In this document: piece after piece, positions 23,801 through 36,264 of the stretch
How positions within the stretch are numbered: the stretch's first letter is position 1
How the letters are laid out: the number at the start of each line of letters is the position of its first letter
Assembly (NCBI RefSeq): GCF_000276665.1
Contig: NW_004955483.1
Coordinates: 9,365,968-9,429,967 of the forward strand
DNA length: 64,000 nucleotides
Source of the DNA: Chinchilla lanigera
Lineage: Eukaryota > Chordata > Mammalia > Rodentia > Chinchillidae
Direction of reading: 5' to 3'
Notes under the pieces: generated by a model
What the model saw: the letters and a program-made list of their open reading frames with translations, nothing else
Database searches by the model: none
What the model was told of the DNA's origin: nothing
Translations under genes and position numbers: made by a program

Positions 23801-26224
23801 ACGATGTACTTTCTATCCCTGAGTTGCTCCCAGGTTAGGTTAGATGAGAGCTATATAAACAATGAATACCACCCAGCATGGTGGGTCAGACATGAAATAT
23901 GTGGAATTAATATGGTGTCTAGCTGTGCAGAGTATGAAATGTCTTGGCATTCAGCAAGTAGAAGAGAAACACAAAAGGATCCCCTGCTGAAGGATAGCAT
24001 GGACTCAGGCCCGGGAACTAACATCATGGTGTGTGCAGTGTGTGCAGTAAATAGCGCTCTCTTGTTGCTCACATGTTACAAATCCTCTGGCATGGCTTGT
24101 GCATAAAGGAGCATAAACCATGTGAAGTAATGAAGATTCCTCAGATCAGTGATGATCATGCCACATTCTCCAGTGGCCTAAGGATCCTTTGGTGCCCCCT
24201 GCCAACCTCAAGATCTGATCTCAGAATACTTAGTGGTGGTGGATGAGAAGAGGGGGAACCAATGGGTCAGACAGCCTCAATAGCCTCAATGTTACATCTA
24301 TTTCTTATGGAAGATTTTATTTAAAGGCAGGATTCTGGCTTTCAAAAAACCCATATAATTAAAACATACAAACCACTGTTGGTGATGAGGGATCATCAAG
24401 AATTATTAGAATGGGTGACAATTAGATGTGAGATCTGAACATCGATATTGTGCATTCAAAGTGATGAATATGTTTTATCCACTTCAGAAACTCACCAAGT
24501 GGTACTTTGCACATGAGAAGCATTCAAGGAAATATTCAATTAGGATCATTTGAAGAATGTGCCTTAGGGACATTTAAGCAAACTGTTGTCATAAGAGTCA
24601 ACTTCAATAGCAGATTGGCTGGTAACCCAAAAGGAATTTGTAGGAATATAAAGTATATAACTCTCTTCACAGTTTTTTCTTTTTTCTTACTTAAATTTGG
24701 ATTGCATTGCTTACTTTTGTCTGAGTTTTCTGTTTTTGAAACCTTAGGTCTTATAATTTGATGTCTTGGACCTGGTTGACAACTCTGATTCTATATGTAG
24801 GTTGAAAGTTGGTGAAAAAATAACAGTTAATTGTACTTTTTTAATGTTCAAAATGATATTCTGGGCAAGTTGTGTTTCTGTATGGACGAAAGCCAGAATC
24901 CTACTGTTTTTCAATTTGTTTAAATGCAACAGCTTAGACAACATATGTACATGTTCAGTTGAAGATAAAGGATATCATTATTTTTAGCCTATTACAAAGA
25001 AAACCACATTTTCCCTTAAATGTCTTGATAAAAAGTAATTTGAACACAATTTTTACACAAATGATTTTCAAGATTGGCTGTCAGGTATATTTTTTAAGTA
25101 GCACTTTGTTGAGAACCAATGAGACTTTGCAAATTTAGATATATTCTGAGCCTGAAATGTGGTTGAAGATGTCAGTTTTTAAACAGCACTTTGAAAAGTA
25201 GTTAACTTAAAAGTACAGCAATTCAGAGCACACTGAGAATGCTTTTGAAGAGTAAAGTCTTGATACACTAGAAAAAAAGTTGACAGATTCACTACAATTA
25301 GGAGACAAGCAGGTACAAGTGCCACTTGTGAAAACTTTTCTCCTCTAACCAACTTCTGATACTGGTCCTAAGTAAACATCCAGGAAATCCTTACTCCTTG
25401 CTCCTAAGTCTACTGCACAGAAATTCTTCCACCTTCCTTAGAATACTGTGACATAGACAGACATAATGTTGCAACCCTCTCCTCTCTCCTTGTTTCAGGA
25501 AAAAAGTGTCATAACTATGAAAAACGGAAGGACTGAAATGTGTTTTCCCTTAAACTGTGTGTGTGTGTGTGTGTGTGTGTGCAAGCACAAAGATCTACAA
25601 GTCTGAGTTCACCAACTTGAAAGAGGAGTGACCTGAAACCCACTTTTCAGTGCCTACCACCATTACTGATATGTTTCATCCATTCCAACTTTATCATACC
25701 ATGGTGTATGCTTGTTAAAGTACCCTGGCCTTTGGCTGGCAGACAGTATTTTAGGGGGAACTTGTGTCTTCTCTCTTATATGACCCTGAATATTTTAAGT
25801 ATTGGGGATTTTTCTTGTATAGCCTTTGGTTTTGCCATTTTCTGGTTCAGCTTTGTAATCATATCTAGATATCAGAATGATTCATAAATGATACTTTCCT
25901 CTGGCTTTGCTATTCCCATACCACATTAAAAGTATTTCATGACCTGTTACCAGTTTTATCACATGCTGGAAAGAGTTACTACCCCATCATAGGTTAAATG
26001 CATTACATATATTTTTTGGCATAGGGCATTTTCACTTTGCAGTGGATTTATTAGGACATAACCCCATTTTAATTTGAGGCACATCTGTAAGTTCCCTGGC
26101 CCTGTTCCACAAGATAGGTGCCAGATGGGAGATGTGGAGCTGCTGTTCTCTTGTAGGTCTTAGCACCAACCTGTATGCCCACACTGATAAGAGTGGCCCT
26201 TTGGATATTACAGAGAGGCACCAT
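23801..26224. other. Unique AT-rich sequence
   Basis: Nothing recognised apart from a (TG)13 run at 25556-25581 and a weak CTCF-like match at 24192-24205 (minus). Confidence 0.5.
25556..25581. repeat. (TG)13 microsatellite
   Basis: Uninterrupted TG run. Confidence 0.97.
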
Positions 26225-26415
26225 AAGTAGTACACACTTTGGTGCTGGAAGAATTCTGTTCCAATCCACTCTGTGCCACTTCCAGGTTTTGTGATCTGGG
26301 GCTCATGCTTAATCGATCTTGGAGTTTGTTACCTCATGTGTTATGGGAATAATAAACCTAGTTTCACAGGGCTGTTGGGCAAGTTGGATGAGAAATTCAA
26401 GTTTTGTGAGTTTCA
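26225..26415 (+). mobile_element. MIR SINE
   Basis: Near-complete MIR order: 'ccactctgtgccacttccag', 'gttacctcatgtgttatggg', 'aataataaacctagtttcac', 'agggctgttgggcaagttgg'. Confidence 0.8.
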
Positions 26416-26544
26416 ATCTGATTTTATAAGACTTTTAAAACCAAAGAATGTGCCTCTCTAGCTGCCTGCAGGTGCTCCTAGGGTACAAGAAGCGGGCTAC
26501 CTTTGACAGAGAGAGAAGTTGCAACTTCCGACAACTGACTTGAG

Positions 26545-26720
26545 GGGAGTGTTTCCATGCTGTGCCCCAGTTAGTCTTCCTTGGGGAGCTTCCCAAATCC
26601 TATTACCTGGGCTGCACCTCACACCAGTGAGGATCTCTGTGGGTGGAAAGAGCATTTTCTAAAGCTCCTCAAGGGACCACAATGTGCGACCAAGTTTGAG
26701 AACTGATGCTCTAAGGGGAT
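26545..26720 (+). mobile_element. MER5A-like hAT-Charlie element
   Basis: 'attacctgggctgcacctca' with a terminal 'accaagtttgagaactgatg' matches the MER5A layout (non-autonomous DNA transposon, no transposase). Confidence 0.6.
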
Positions 26721-27250
26721 TTGAAATTCTCCTGCTCTTGCCCTGGCTGAATAGAAGAAGCCCACAATTCTGCAGCCTACATTTGTTTTTGCTTAAACAG
26801 AGACTTAGACATTGTGCAGGAAGGACGTTATTCCTGTTGGTCACACAAGCTTTAGGATGAATTAGTTTATTAAGTTCTCTGCAAATAGCTGATATGTATT
26901 AATACGTGAGTGTTAGACTGGCAAAGAGAGCAGAGGTCTCTAGGTATCCGAGGGCAGGGCAGTTCACCAGCAGGGAATAAACAGAGAAACAAAAGGAAAC
27001 TTAAAGCATAGAAAACCCCACAAGTTCAAGCTACCATAATTGCTGTTTCTGAAAGTTAGTCCTTGTACCTGAGTGCAGGTTGGCTGCTTAGAAAGCTCAG
27101 GATTACGGCTCTGGTAGGTCACAATTCTTGAAGATTTGGTGTAGCTTCAAATTGTGCAATGAGGAAAAAACCCTTTAAATATTCATTGTGTGCTGAGCAG
27201 TACAACCAAAGCCATTTTAAGTTAATTTGCCAAATTTTATAGATATAAAA

Positions 27251-27254
27251 TGTG

Positions 27255-27288
<34 letters not shown>

Positions 27289-27345
27289 AACATACATGTC
27301 ATTCATATATATATATATATATATATATGTCATTCATATATATAA
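27251..27345. repeat. AT-rich microsatellite with palindrome
   Basis: TGTG-(TA)12-CACA at 27251-27282 is a perfect 32-bp palindrome. It is followed by (CA)n and two copies of 'tgtcattcatatatata' (27297 and 27329 areas) separated by a (TA) run. Confidence 0.92.
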
Positions 27346-27449
27346 AGGTTTTTGAAGACAAAGTACTTAAGTTACTCTACTCAAAATCTCTTACCTCTTC
27401 TCAACAAAAGATGCTCAGACCGCTAGGACAGGATACATGGTACATATGC

Positions 27450-28680
27450 AAAAGGAAAGTTAGATTCTTACTGCACACACAACATATACAAAAAATTAAA
27501 ATGGATCAATAACCTAAATGTAAGAGCTAAAGCTAGTTTTTAAATACTGGAAAGAACACATGGGAATAAATTTTCATGACCTTGATTTTGGCAGTGAATT
27601 CCTAGGTATGACACCAAAAACACAAGTAACAAAAGAGAAAATAGATCAACTGATTCATAAAAACTTATGAATCAAAGGATATTATCATAGTCAAAAGACA
27701 ACCCACAGAATAGGAGAAATCATGTTTCTGATAAAGGTGTAGTTTCTGCTGTGTGTGAAGAACTCCTACAACTCAAAAACAGAAAGATAAACAACCCAGC
27801 TTAAAAATGAGCAAAGACCTCAAGTAGATGTTTCTCCTAACAGACAGATTGCCCAGAAGTACATGAAAAGATGCTCAGATATTATTCAGGATGATTAATA
27901 TCAGAACCACTATGAGATGTTACTTCACATTCCTAAGGATGACCACAGTGAATAGAAGGAAAGAAAAAGGGAAGGAAGGAGAGAGGGAGGGAAAGAGAAA
28001 AGGGAACAATGTTGGCAAGGATGTAGAGAAACTGGAGTCTTCGTACCTTGATGGTTCAATGAATATAATATCATACAGCCAGTATGGAAGACATTTTGGC
28101 AATTCCTCAGGTAGTTACATATAGTTACCTTATGTTCCAGCATTTCCACTCCTAGGTATGTACCCAAAAAAATTGGAAACAGCTTCCAAACAAAAATGTG
28201 CATATGCATGTTCATAGCAGTACTATCCATAATAGCCCCCCAAAAATGTAACCAACCCAAAAGTCCATCAATCGACAGTAATAGGGCAAGTCCATATAAC
28301 GGTGTATTATTCAGCCAAAACCAGAATACAGTACTGTTACATACCAAATTATGGGTGGGCCTTGAAAACATTATGCCCAGAAAAAATAGCCCATCACAAA
28401 AGGCCAGGTAGGGTTCGATTCACTGAATATGTAATGCCCAGAACAGGCAAATCTATGGTGACAGAAGGCAGATTAGTCATAACTAGCGTAAGAGGAGGGG
28501 GGCAGAGCATGGCTGTTGATGGGTCTGGGGTGTCTATGGGGCGTGATGAAAATCCTTGGGGATTAGTAGTGCTGGTGTACCACATTGTAAACAGACTACA
28601 AGTTACTGAATTTTACCCTTGAAAAATGGTTAAAATGATGAATTTGATGTTATATGAATTTTGACCCCATTAAAGGGTAA
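27450..28680 (+). mobile_element. Old L1, ORF2 3' part plus 3' UTR
   Basis: Sense L1M-type sequence: 'aaaatggatcaataacctaa' (late ORF2), 'aaaatgagcaaagacctcaa', 'ggcaaggatgtagagaaact', 'atttccactcctaggtatgt', and a 3' UTR ending near 'gaattttgaccccattaa'. All frames are broken by stops and indels. A purine-only expansion interrupts it at about 27955-28015. Confidence 0.9.
27955..28015. repeat. Purine-rich tract inside L1
   Basis: A GGAA/GAGA-type run of about 60 bases is almost free of pyrimidines on the plus strand and sits in the L1 ORF2 remnant where ordinary ORF2 sequence is expected. Confidence 0.85.
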
Positions 28681-28689
28681 CTCTGACTT

Positions 28690-31600
28690 CATTTTTTCTT
28701 TAATGCTGCACGTGTAGCCTCAAGCCAGTCAGTGAGCCAATACCGCGGCAGCGGATCTTGTCCCATCACTTAGCCTTTGGGGTTCCCTGTTCTTGCGGTG
28801 TCAGACTTTTTGCAGAATCCCCTGCACTTCCTCACCAACGGCTTCCACTCATCAGTCCACTTCCCTACCACACCTGACCTAGAAAACAGCCTTCCTACAA
28901 ACACAGCCGCCGCTGCCTCGTGCTGACCACAGGGGTTTCCAGAGATTGAAATTAAAGGTCTGGTTTCCAGGTGGCCCTTGCACCTGGCTGGCCTCACGCA
29001 TCCATTGCCAGTCAAATCTTAGAAACAGGAGGAAGAGGCTATGCACCTTTTCCCGACAGGCACAGGCAGCTTCTGCAAACTCGGTACAGTGAAAAAGTCT
29101 CAGGTACAGAAATGTAAAGGCGTGTGAGAAGGTGGACCGCGGGTCCTAACAGGCTTTAAGTGCTTTGTAGCCGTGGGAAATGATACTCAGCTCAGATCGC
29201 GCTGAAGGTGGATCTTGGAGCCAGCAGAGGAGCCTAAAAGCAGAAGGAAGCTGTATTAATCATGCTAATTTTCATTTTCACTTTTTTTTCTTCTCTTTCT
29301 GCTGGGGTCAGCAGGAATGAGAATCTTTTTTTTTTCTTTTTAGATCAGTCTTATTATGATTATGATTATACTGAAAGACCTGCATGAGGGGAACGCTGCA
29401 ATCTGAATTAAAAATAGCATTTTCTGTCCTCCCACACACAACACTCCAGTGCTCTGAATGCCTTTTATAAATGCACACTTTCTGCCTGGCTGGATAAAAG
29501 AAGCTGTCACTTCATTTCCATAACGAAGTCATTCCCAGGAGAATTCCATTGTTTTAGCAATAGAATTTTTGTAAAAGGCCTCTTATTTTGCCTGAAAAAG
29601 GTAACAAAAATGAACTTTTGAGAGCTTGTTCGACATAACAATTAAGGAGTGAGAGATTTTCTCCTTTTTTGATATGTTAGCAGTTGTAAGTGTGAGAATC
29701 CCCAGAGCTGTGATATTAGGCAAAACCCCTAAAAGTGGAAGATGAAGGAAGGAAAGAAAAACCCTATTATTCTTTTTTTCCTAATGCAAACAAGTGCTAT
29801 ATGTTACTGCTTGAGACTGTATATTCTGAAGCCAAGGGCCAAGTGTGTTACTGACTCTAAGGGTTTTAAAATACTTTTAAAGAGATGTAGAAAACCTGTA
29901 CAATGTTCATTGTAGAAAGAGATCTCCTGGGGTTTTTAATGAAAAACAATCATCAGGTGTTTTAATTGAGTTTCTGGCTCCTGAAGATAAATTACAGCTG
30001 TATCTTGCCCGGACCTTTTACTAAGAAAATACCAGTTGATATTTCTCTTTATTTGAGAGTAAAACATTGTAACAAGCGGAATACAAGGATTTCCTCTGTA
30101 GTGTGACCTGTAATGGGCTCCAGATGGCACGTGGGCGTGTACTCACACTGAACCCCCTTCCCTGTCCTCCACACTATGAATCTTTGCTCCAAATATGGTA
30201 TCAAGTTGTCAACTCTACATTCATTGAAAGGAAGGATAATTGCATTTCTTAGTACCTACCTGGCACCAAGCAACCCACATCAAAGACTATCTGCCTTTGG
30301 TGTTTCAACAGGTAACCCCTAGATTTAAGGCCAGGTGGTGTTCCTGTTACTTGGTGTGCATAGTTGAGACCATTGAAATCTTGGTTTTAAGCAAGAATCA
30401 TTTTCTTTAAGCCTCCTCCAAATGGAGAGACGTTTTGAATAGCTCCTTTGTCTTGCACTAAGTCTGTTCCGATTGCATCAGAAAGTTGTAAGATTTAAGC
30501 AAGGAAGCTGCTACCTGGGGTAGGATAGAGAAATGTTCACATGGGATCATATTTGTTGGCTTTTAATTTAATAAAACAAGTAGACGAGAAGGCAAATGAG
30601 GTGGACGGTGCTTTTATGTTTCCAGTTGCTACAAACATTATGCAAAATTTGAGTACTTAAAAACGGCCACTGATTTTGAGTTTTGGAAGATAATTCTGTG
30701 AGTTTTAAATTGTAATCATGTGACAGTACTCTTACTTTGAAAGCATGATTTGAGACTCTTGCTGTAGCCATACTTTTGCATGGTAATATGTTAGAAAGGG
30801 AAGTTGCGGCTTTGATAAGATGCTTCAAGCGCTGTGTTTTTACTGCTTTTGGTGAATAGTTACTTCTATTTGTTCACAGGGGAAGGCAAGCGGCATATGT
30901 AGAGTCAGTCTTGGCATTTTATCTCTACTCCCTGCTTTTCAGAGTCAGGCCAAACAAAACTGTTGAGGATACTCTCCTGTAACTCCTAAGATCAGAACAA
31001 AAATAGAATGAGAGGAAAATATTTAACTCTTCCTTACAAATTTTATGAATTTTACTCTTAAAAAAATGCAGCAGAAATTGAGAGAAGCTTAAAAGTCAGA
31101 GGACTGGACTCCACGCCTAGCTTCTCACAGACCTTCACTGCTTCTGACTTATAAATGCTTTACAAATTATTAAAAGATGAGACGTAAGCGTCAAGCCTTC
31201 TGCATTTTTACCAAGCACTTCTGCAACAGCCAAACTAAACACAGACCTTTTCGAGCAGGCAGGAATAAAACTCGCCTCCAGGGAGAACGTGTGCAGTGAC
31301 TCACAGCAGCCCGACAGGCGATGTGCAGCCCAGGGGGTGGGTTACCACAGCGGTCTCCACTTCCTGATCAGATCTCGCTATGCCCTGGGCCACGGCGCCT
31401 TCTGATGGGATTCTACAGTCCCCATGGGCCCCCAAGTAGTTCAACAAAGAAAGTCAGGAAGAAATTGTCCCTAAGGAGCCAAACCACTTTAAAATAACTT
31501 CCTGGAGACTTTCTGCAGTCCTTCAGGTTAGGATTAGGTGTGCTGCACACCTGTCTATTCAACATATGTTTTATTTTTATTTGATTCCTGGTAGGGGAAA

Positions 31601-32328
31601 TGCTTTCTCTGGATGCATAATTATATTCACGGCACACTTTGTGCTGGACCAATCAGGAGACATAACCTATGTGCACACATGCACACCTGGAGGAGCTCTA
31701 TCTGCACAGATGAAGCCTTACCTTTATGTGATAAGCCATGGTAATAACAGAAAACAGTGGCATGGATCACCATGAAATAATGTTTTTAAATGTTTGATCA
31801 TAGGAATTCATTCAGTATATTTATCTCTCTGATTAAGTGTTCTTTGGGCAGGTATTAATTTTAGGTTTTATTCCCTGAACACAAAACCAGTTAGTCATCT
31901 ATAGAAAATGTCCCCAGTACACCCTAGAAATCCAAGGACTGATGGTTTGGAAGAAGTTTTACAATGGATCATTCACACAGTTCATCAGCTGTTGGTTAGT
32001 TGAATGGGAGGTGGAATCAGAGAATAAATCTGATCCTTCATGATGCCTGGAGTGTTGGCCTTCATTCCCCCTTGGCCTCCCTCCAGTTCTTCTTGAAAGC
32101 TCTGAATTTCTAATTCCTTTCCTTGGGGAAGAAGAGCTTTTGCTCCTGGTGACTGTCATACAGTAGTAGACTCTTCTTTGTGAGCCACCAGCTCTGTGGC
32201 CTGCTGAGTGTGCTCGGAGGAATATATTTCCCAACTCTGCCATTCCTAACAGCCCTGGTGGAGTCAGAGTAGCTTTAGACCTGAGTTTGAAAGCAAAGCT
32301 CTTGCAGAACATTTGAGCCATTTCCTTC
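28690..32328. other. Longest repeat-poor stretch
   Basis: About 3.6 kb in which I recognise no repeat family. It contains a possible conserved element (29260-29720) and a mild CpG-containing patch at 31260-31400 that is too small for an island. No exon is recognised. Confidence 0.5.
29260..29720. promoter_or_regulatory. Candidate conserved non-coding element
   Basis: Repeat-free, complex AT-rich sequence with homeodomain-like cores ('ctgtattaatcatgctaatt') and a long stretch without low complexity. The texture resembles developmental enhancers, but conservation cannot be seen from one sequence. Inference only. Confidence 0.25.
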
Positions 32329-32752
32329 TGCGTTAGTTACTTTTCTCTCATTGCTGAGACAAAATACCTGACACCCAAAATTAAGAGAGGGAAGGTTTGT
32401 AGGCTCACAGTTTGTAGAGGTTTCAGTTCATAACTGGCTGGCTCCAAGGCAAGGTGGATGGCAGATAGGCATTGTAAAGGAGGTACAGTTCATGGTGGGC
32501 AGAAGGTAGCAAAGCAAGCAAAGGACAAGATAAGCACGTTTCTGTCCCCTATATTGTATCCAGGCTACTGGGATTAGGGTGCTGTTAAACCAATCAGTGG
32601 ACTCATCTAGTAATCACTCATCCTTAATCCTAGCGCCCTTAATCCTAGCATTGCACCATGAATCAGTCACACACTCTAGATTCAGCCTCTGAAAAAGCTC
32701 TATGTATGACTCTATGAAGCTTTGGAGGGAATTGTAGACACAGACCATAACA
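32329..32752 (-). mobile_element. ERVL-MaLR-type solo LTR, full length
   Basis: The minus strand begins TGTTATGGTCTG and ends GTAACTAACGCA (TG...CA, 424 bp). Flanking 5-mers ccttc/ccttg fit a decayed target duplication. The internal block 'tgattcatggtgcaatgcta' (minus) is shared with the copy at 43749. Confidence 0.82.
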
Positions 32753-32885
32753 CCTTGTGCGCTGATTTTTCTCCAGCTCACCCAGAGGTGCGTTCTCACA
32801 TTTGGTAACCACAGAGGAAGAGGATTAAGCATATTTCAGTGTGAAAGTAAAATACCACCTTGTCAGGCAAGAATTTATAAATGAA

Positions 32886-32974
32886 GGGGCCAGGGATATA
32901 GTTCAGTGGCACGGTGCCTGCATGGCAAGCATGAGGTCCTGAGTTCAATTCTCGGTTCCAAAAGAAAAAAAACA
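32886..32974 (+). mobile_element. ID SINE
   Basis: 'ggggccagggatatagttca' with 'gaggtcctgagttcaattct' (B box region) and an A-rich tail; about 90 bp. Confidence 0.88.
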
Positions 32975-33429
32975 ATTATCAATGGGTTACCATCTCCAAA
33001 AGAAGACACACACAGACCTTACCTATCTTCATGGAGTTCGCCGCAGTCTGTGTGGGGAGATGACGCCTATTTTAGGATAAGGAATAGAATGATGAGTACC
33101 TTACAGAAAAGGAATAAAAGCTGTGGGAGTTCACGTGCCAAAAAATGTTTAAAGCCCCACAGTAGATAATGTTGTAGCATAAGTGGATGCAGGGAAGAGT
33201 CATTGGGAAGTGGGACTTGAGCTTGCCTGAGGAGGGATGGCCTGATTGGTGATGAGTGGAATAAAAACGTGGACGCTCAGACAGGAAGTGAGAAGCTCAG
33301 TGTGATCAGACCAGTGTGAAAGACGGGAGAAGAAAATGAAGTTGGTCGAACAGGCACATTTGGACCTGACTGCAAAGGTCTTCTACATCAGAGGAGGAAT
33401 TTAGAAGATCCGGTAAATCATAGGAACCA

Positions 33430-33965
33430 AGGCCTGGAGAAGTTGTATTATCTAATCGCTACCTTAGGAAGTTTGAGCCAATGGAGATGACTCACATGGT
33501 TTGGGGAGCGAAGGCCAAAGGCCAGAAAACCAGCTTGCAGGCTGCAGTGAGAGGAACGGCGTCTGCACTTGCTTTGTGGCAATGAGAATAGAGCGGATGC
33601 GGGATGAATAGGATGCGACAACTCAGGAAGTGGGAGAGAAAAGTGTAGGGGAAGACAGCAATACTTTTGGCATGAATTGGAAATTCAAGAGAAAGTGATT
33701 TGGGGGGAAGATGGGAAGCTTTGAAGCACATAATTTATTTATGCTACGTATATTCAGGAGCTTGTTGGAGGAGACTCCAGGGCCTAAGGTAGAGATTTAA
33801 GAACTGTGTGTAATCAAAAGATCTTTTTATAGAAAGAGAAGAGAACTGAACCTATAGCCAGGAGGAGTTACAGGAAAAAGGAAAACAAAAGGAAGAGGAG
33901 GGGCGGAGTGGTAAGAGGAACTCCCAGAGGATACCATCTCAGAGAAATCAAAAGTTGTTAGCTAT
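33430..33965 (-). mobile_element. L2 LINE remnant
   Basis: Purine-rich text such as 'gcttgcaggctgcagtgaga', 'gtgatttggggggaagatgg' and 'aggagttacaggaaaaagga' resembles antisense L2 ORF2. Highly diverged, no open frame. Confidence 0.45.
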
Positions 33966-34054
33966 TTTGGCTGTAATAGGCCAATAAAATTCACAATGAC
34001 TCAAGCCAAAAAACAAATAAACAAACAAAATTTGATGTAACACATGTATATGGA

Positions 34055-34209
34055 TTTTTTTGTTACTGCATGACAGTTTATCACAAATCATGACTTAAAA
34101 CAACACCCACTTATTTCACACTTTCCACTTAGTTGGGTTCTCTGTTCTGAGGTGCAGAAGGCTGATTACAGAGTTCCCTGGGCTGCATTTTTATCTGGAG
34201 CTGCTGGTC
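34055..34209. mobile_element. LTR-like repeat, part 1 (split by L1)
   Basis: Contains 'tttatcacaaatcatgactt' and 'aaaacaacacccacttattt', a recurrent mammalian interspersed repeat also seen at 51685. Class not assigned. It resumes at 34835 after the L1 insertion. Confidence 0.5.
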
Positions 34210-34834
34210 TTTTTTTTTTTTTTTATAATATGAGGATGCACATTTACTTTGTTTGTTTTACAGAGAAAAAAATGACAAAATAACAACAAAGATAAAAACA
34301 AAACACAAAAACAATAAAAACGATACAGGATTTCAAAACAAGGTGATAGGAATTAACAATGGTTGTTATATTACATATTGTTATCATCAGTGAAGTTGCT
34401 CAGATTACCAGATGTAAGAAAGCAAGATTAATCAAACAATTAAAGAGAATAAAAAGTAATAAAAAACAAACATTAGAAATGATACAGAGCTTCACTAAAC
34501 GAGATGGTAGGAATTCAACAGTGGTTGTTATATTGCATATTGTTGTCTTCAAATTAGTTGTTCAGGTTATCAGATATAAGCATGCAAAATGGTGAAAAAA
34601 GAAATGTAAGCATTAACTGTTCCTTTCAATAAACCAATAGACATCAGCAGTACAATTATCCCAGCTATCCTTGTATATACATATACATTTTTCCTCTTCT
34701 TTCTTTTCTCTTTTACCTCGTCCCGGTTTTTCCTTCCCTTTGAGCAATTTCTTGCCCTTTCACAATGTCTATTGTACCTTTTGGGTTTTGTTTACTCTTT
34801 CAGGTTCTTACACTAGGGAAACAATACAATGTTA
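34210..34834 (-). mobile_element. L1 3' UTR insertion with target-site duplication
   Basis: A poly-T run (34210-34223) opens an antisense L1 3' UTR. Target duplication: 'agctgctggtc' at 34199-34209 and 'agctcctggtc' at 34835-34845 (10/11). It is homologous to 55708-56200. An internal segment is duplicated: 'ggttgttata' recurs 162 bp apart (34361 and 34523). No ORF2 is included, so it is severely 5' truncated. Confidence 0.85.
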
Positions 34835-35190
34835 AGCTCCTGGTCCTTTGCAAGTCCACATGGTTATTTGTATTCTATTCCTTGCAGTTGTCACACTCGC
34901 TGAGGCCGCTGTTTCATTACTGACTGCAAACTTGGCAACATTCTCAGCTTCTGGAACCTACCTCACTTCCTTGCCAGGTGGCTTGGCTCCCTCCCACTAT
35001 GCCTCGACATGGTTTCAATCTCCTTCCCAGTAGAGTCCAGCCCTTTCAAGGGCTCTTCTGATTAGGTCAGGCCCACAACTATAAGTTCTCTATTTTTAGA
35101 TCACCTGGCTTGGGACATTGTTTATATCTCCAAAAATCCCTTCACAGAAACACCACCTGGATTCATGTGCCCTTGAATAACTGAGAGGAT
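34835..35190. mobile_element. LTR-like repeat, part 2
   Basis: Continuation of the repeat broken at 34209; 'cctcacttccttgccaggtg' and 'agggctcttctgattaggtc' fit its middle and right parts. Ends are vague. Confidence 0.45.
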
Positions 35191-36264
35191 GTGTGTGTGT
35201 GTATTCCAGCATCAATCGACTGACTGGTCAGCCTTGGGGACCACCTTAGTAAAAGCTGCAGGGATAAATCTCACTTTGGGCATGGCTGGTCCAAGGGACC
35301 TCAGCATCAGGACTCTGTCTTTTGGCATTGCTCTCTACCACAGAATGCAGAGCTTCACTCTTTCCAAGGTGGTGAAAACAGCTCTAGGTAGTATCATGTG
35401 TAACTGTTCATTAGGTGAGGATACCGCCTCCCTCTTGATTCCGGCATCTGCGAGAAGCCTTTGATTGGCTTGCCTTTGGTACGTGCCTCCCTGGAAAACC
35501 AGTCACTCTGTCTAGGGGGATAATTGTATTTTGTTTGGGCAGACCTGGGTCCTGTGCTCCCCTTTTGAGCCAAAGTAGGAAGTCATCCCAACCCAAATAA
35601 CAAAGAAAATGGAGAAGAGGTCATTTCAGAAAGATGCTTCTCAGGCAAAAATGGTAGTCTACTAAACAGCAGAGAAAGAAAATTGAAAGAATGGTTGGTA
35701 AACTGTATTGAGTATAAGAGGAGTTGGTTAGTTTGAGGGCTTCAGGAAAGGTCAGCTGCATTTAGAAGGCAGGAAACTGTCCTGACCTTCACTAAAAAGT
35801 AATGGTAGATATCAAATGCCAAGGTTTTATTTCAGTTGTACAAGTTCCAGTACCCAGCTTTGAATATTATGCCTTCACCTGCTTGTTGGTGAATGGGAGA
35901 AAGGTAACAGTCGCTTGGAAACCTATAAGCGCATGGAGAAGGTGCTCCAGGGGTGGCAGTGACGGGGGATATTCAGAAGCCAAGGAGAACTTTTTAGTAC
36001 ATAGGAAAAGAAGCAGAGAGAGGAGGCAGAACGGACCCCATAGGACCTGGAGCCAGTAGGAGGAGAACGGTTGAAAAGCTCAAGTGGAGTGACCACAAAA
36101 AGTTTCTCCCAGATTTTACATGTATACAGCATGGGGTGGGTTGTTTGCTGGGTCCTTGGTCATTTCTTTGGAATAGACAGGTATCCTTCCTTCCTTCCAG
36201 TGTGCCAGTGAGGTGTGTTTAAAGATTTCTCGCCTCTTGGCTGCATAGTTGACAAGAAAGACCC
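35191..36264. other. Unique sequence
   Basis: No gene or clear repeat recognised; short frames only. Confidence 0.5.
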
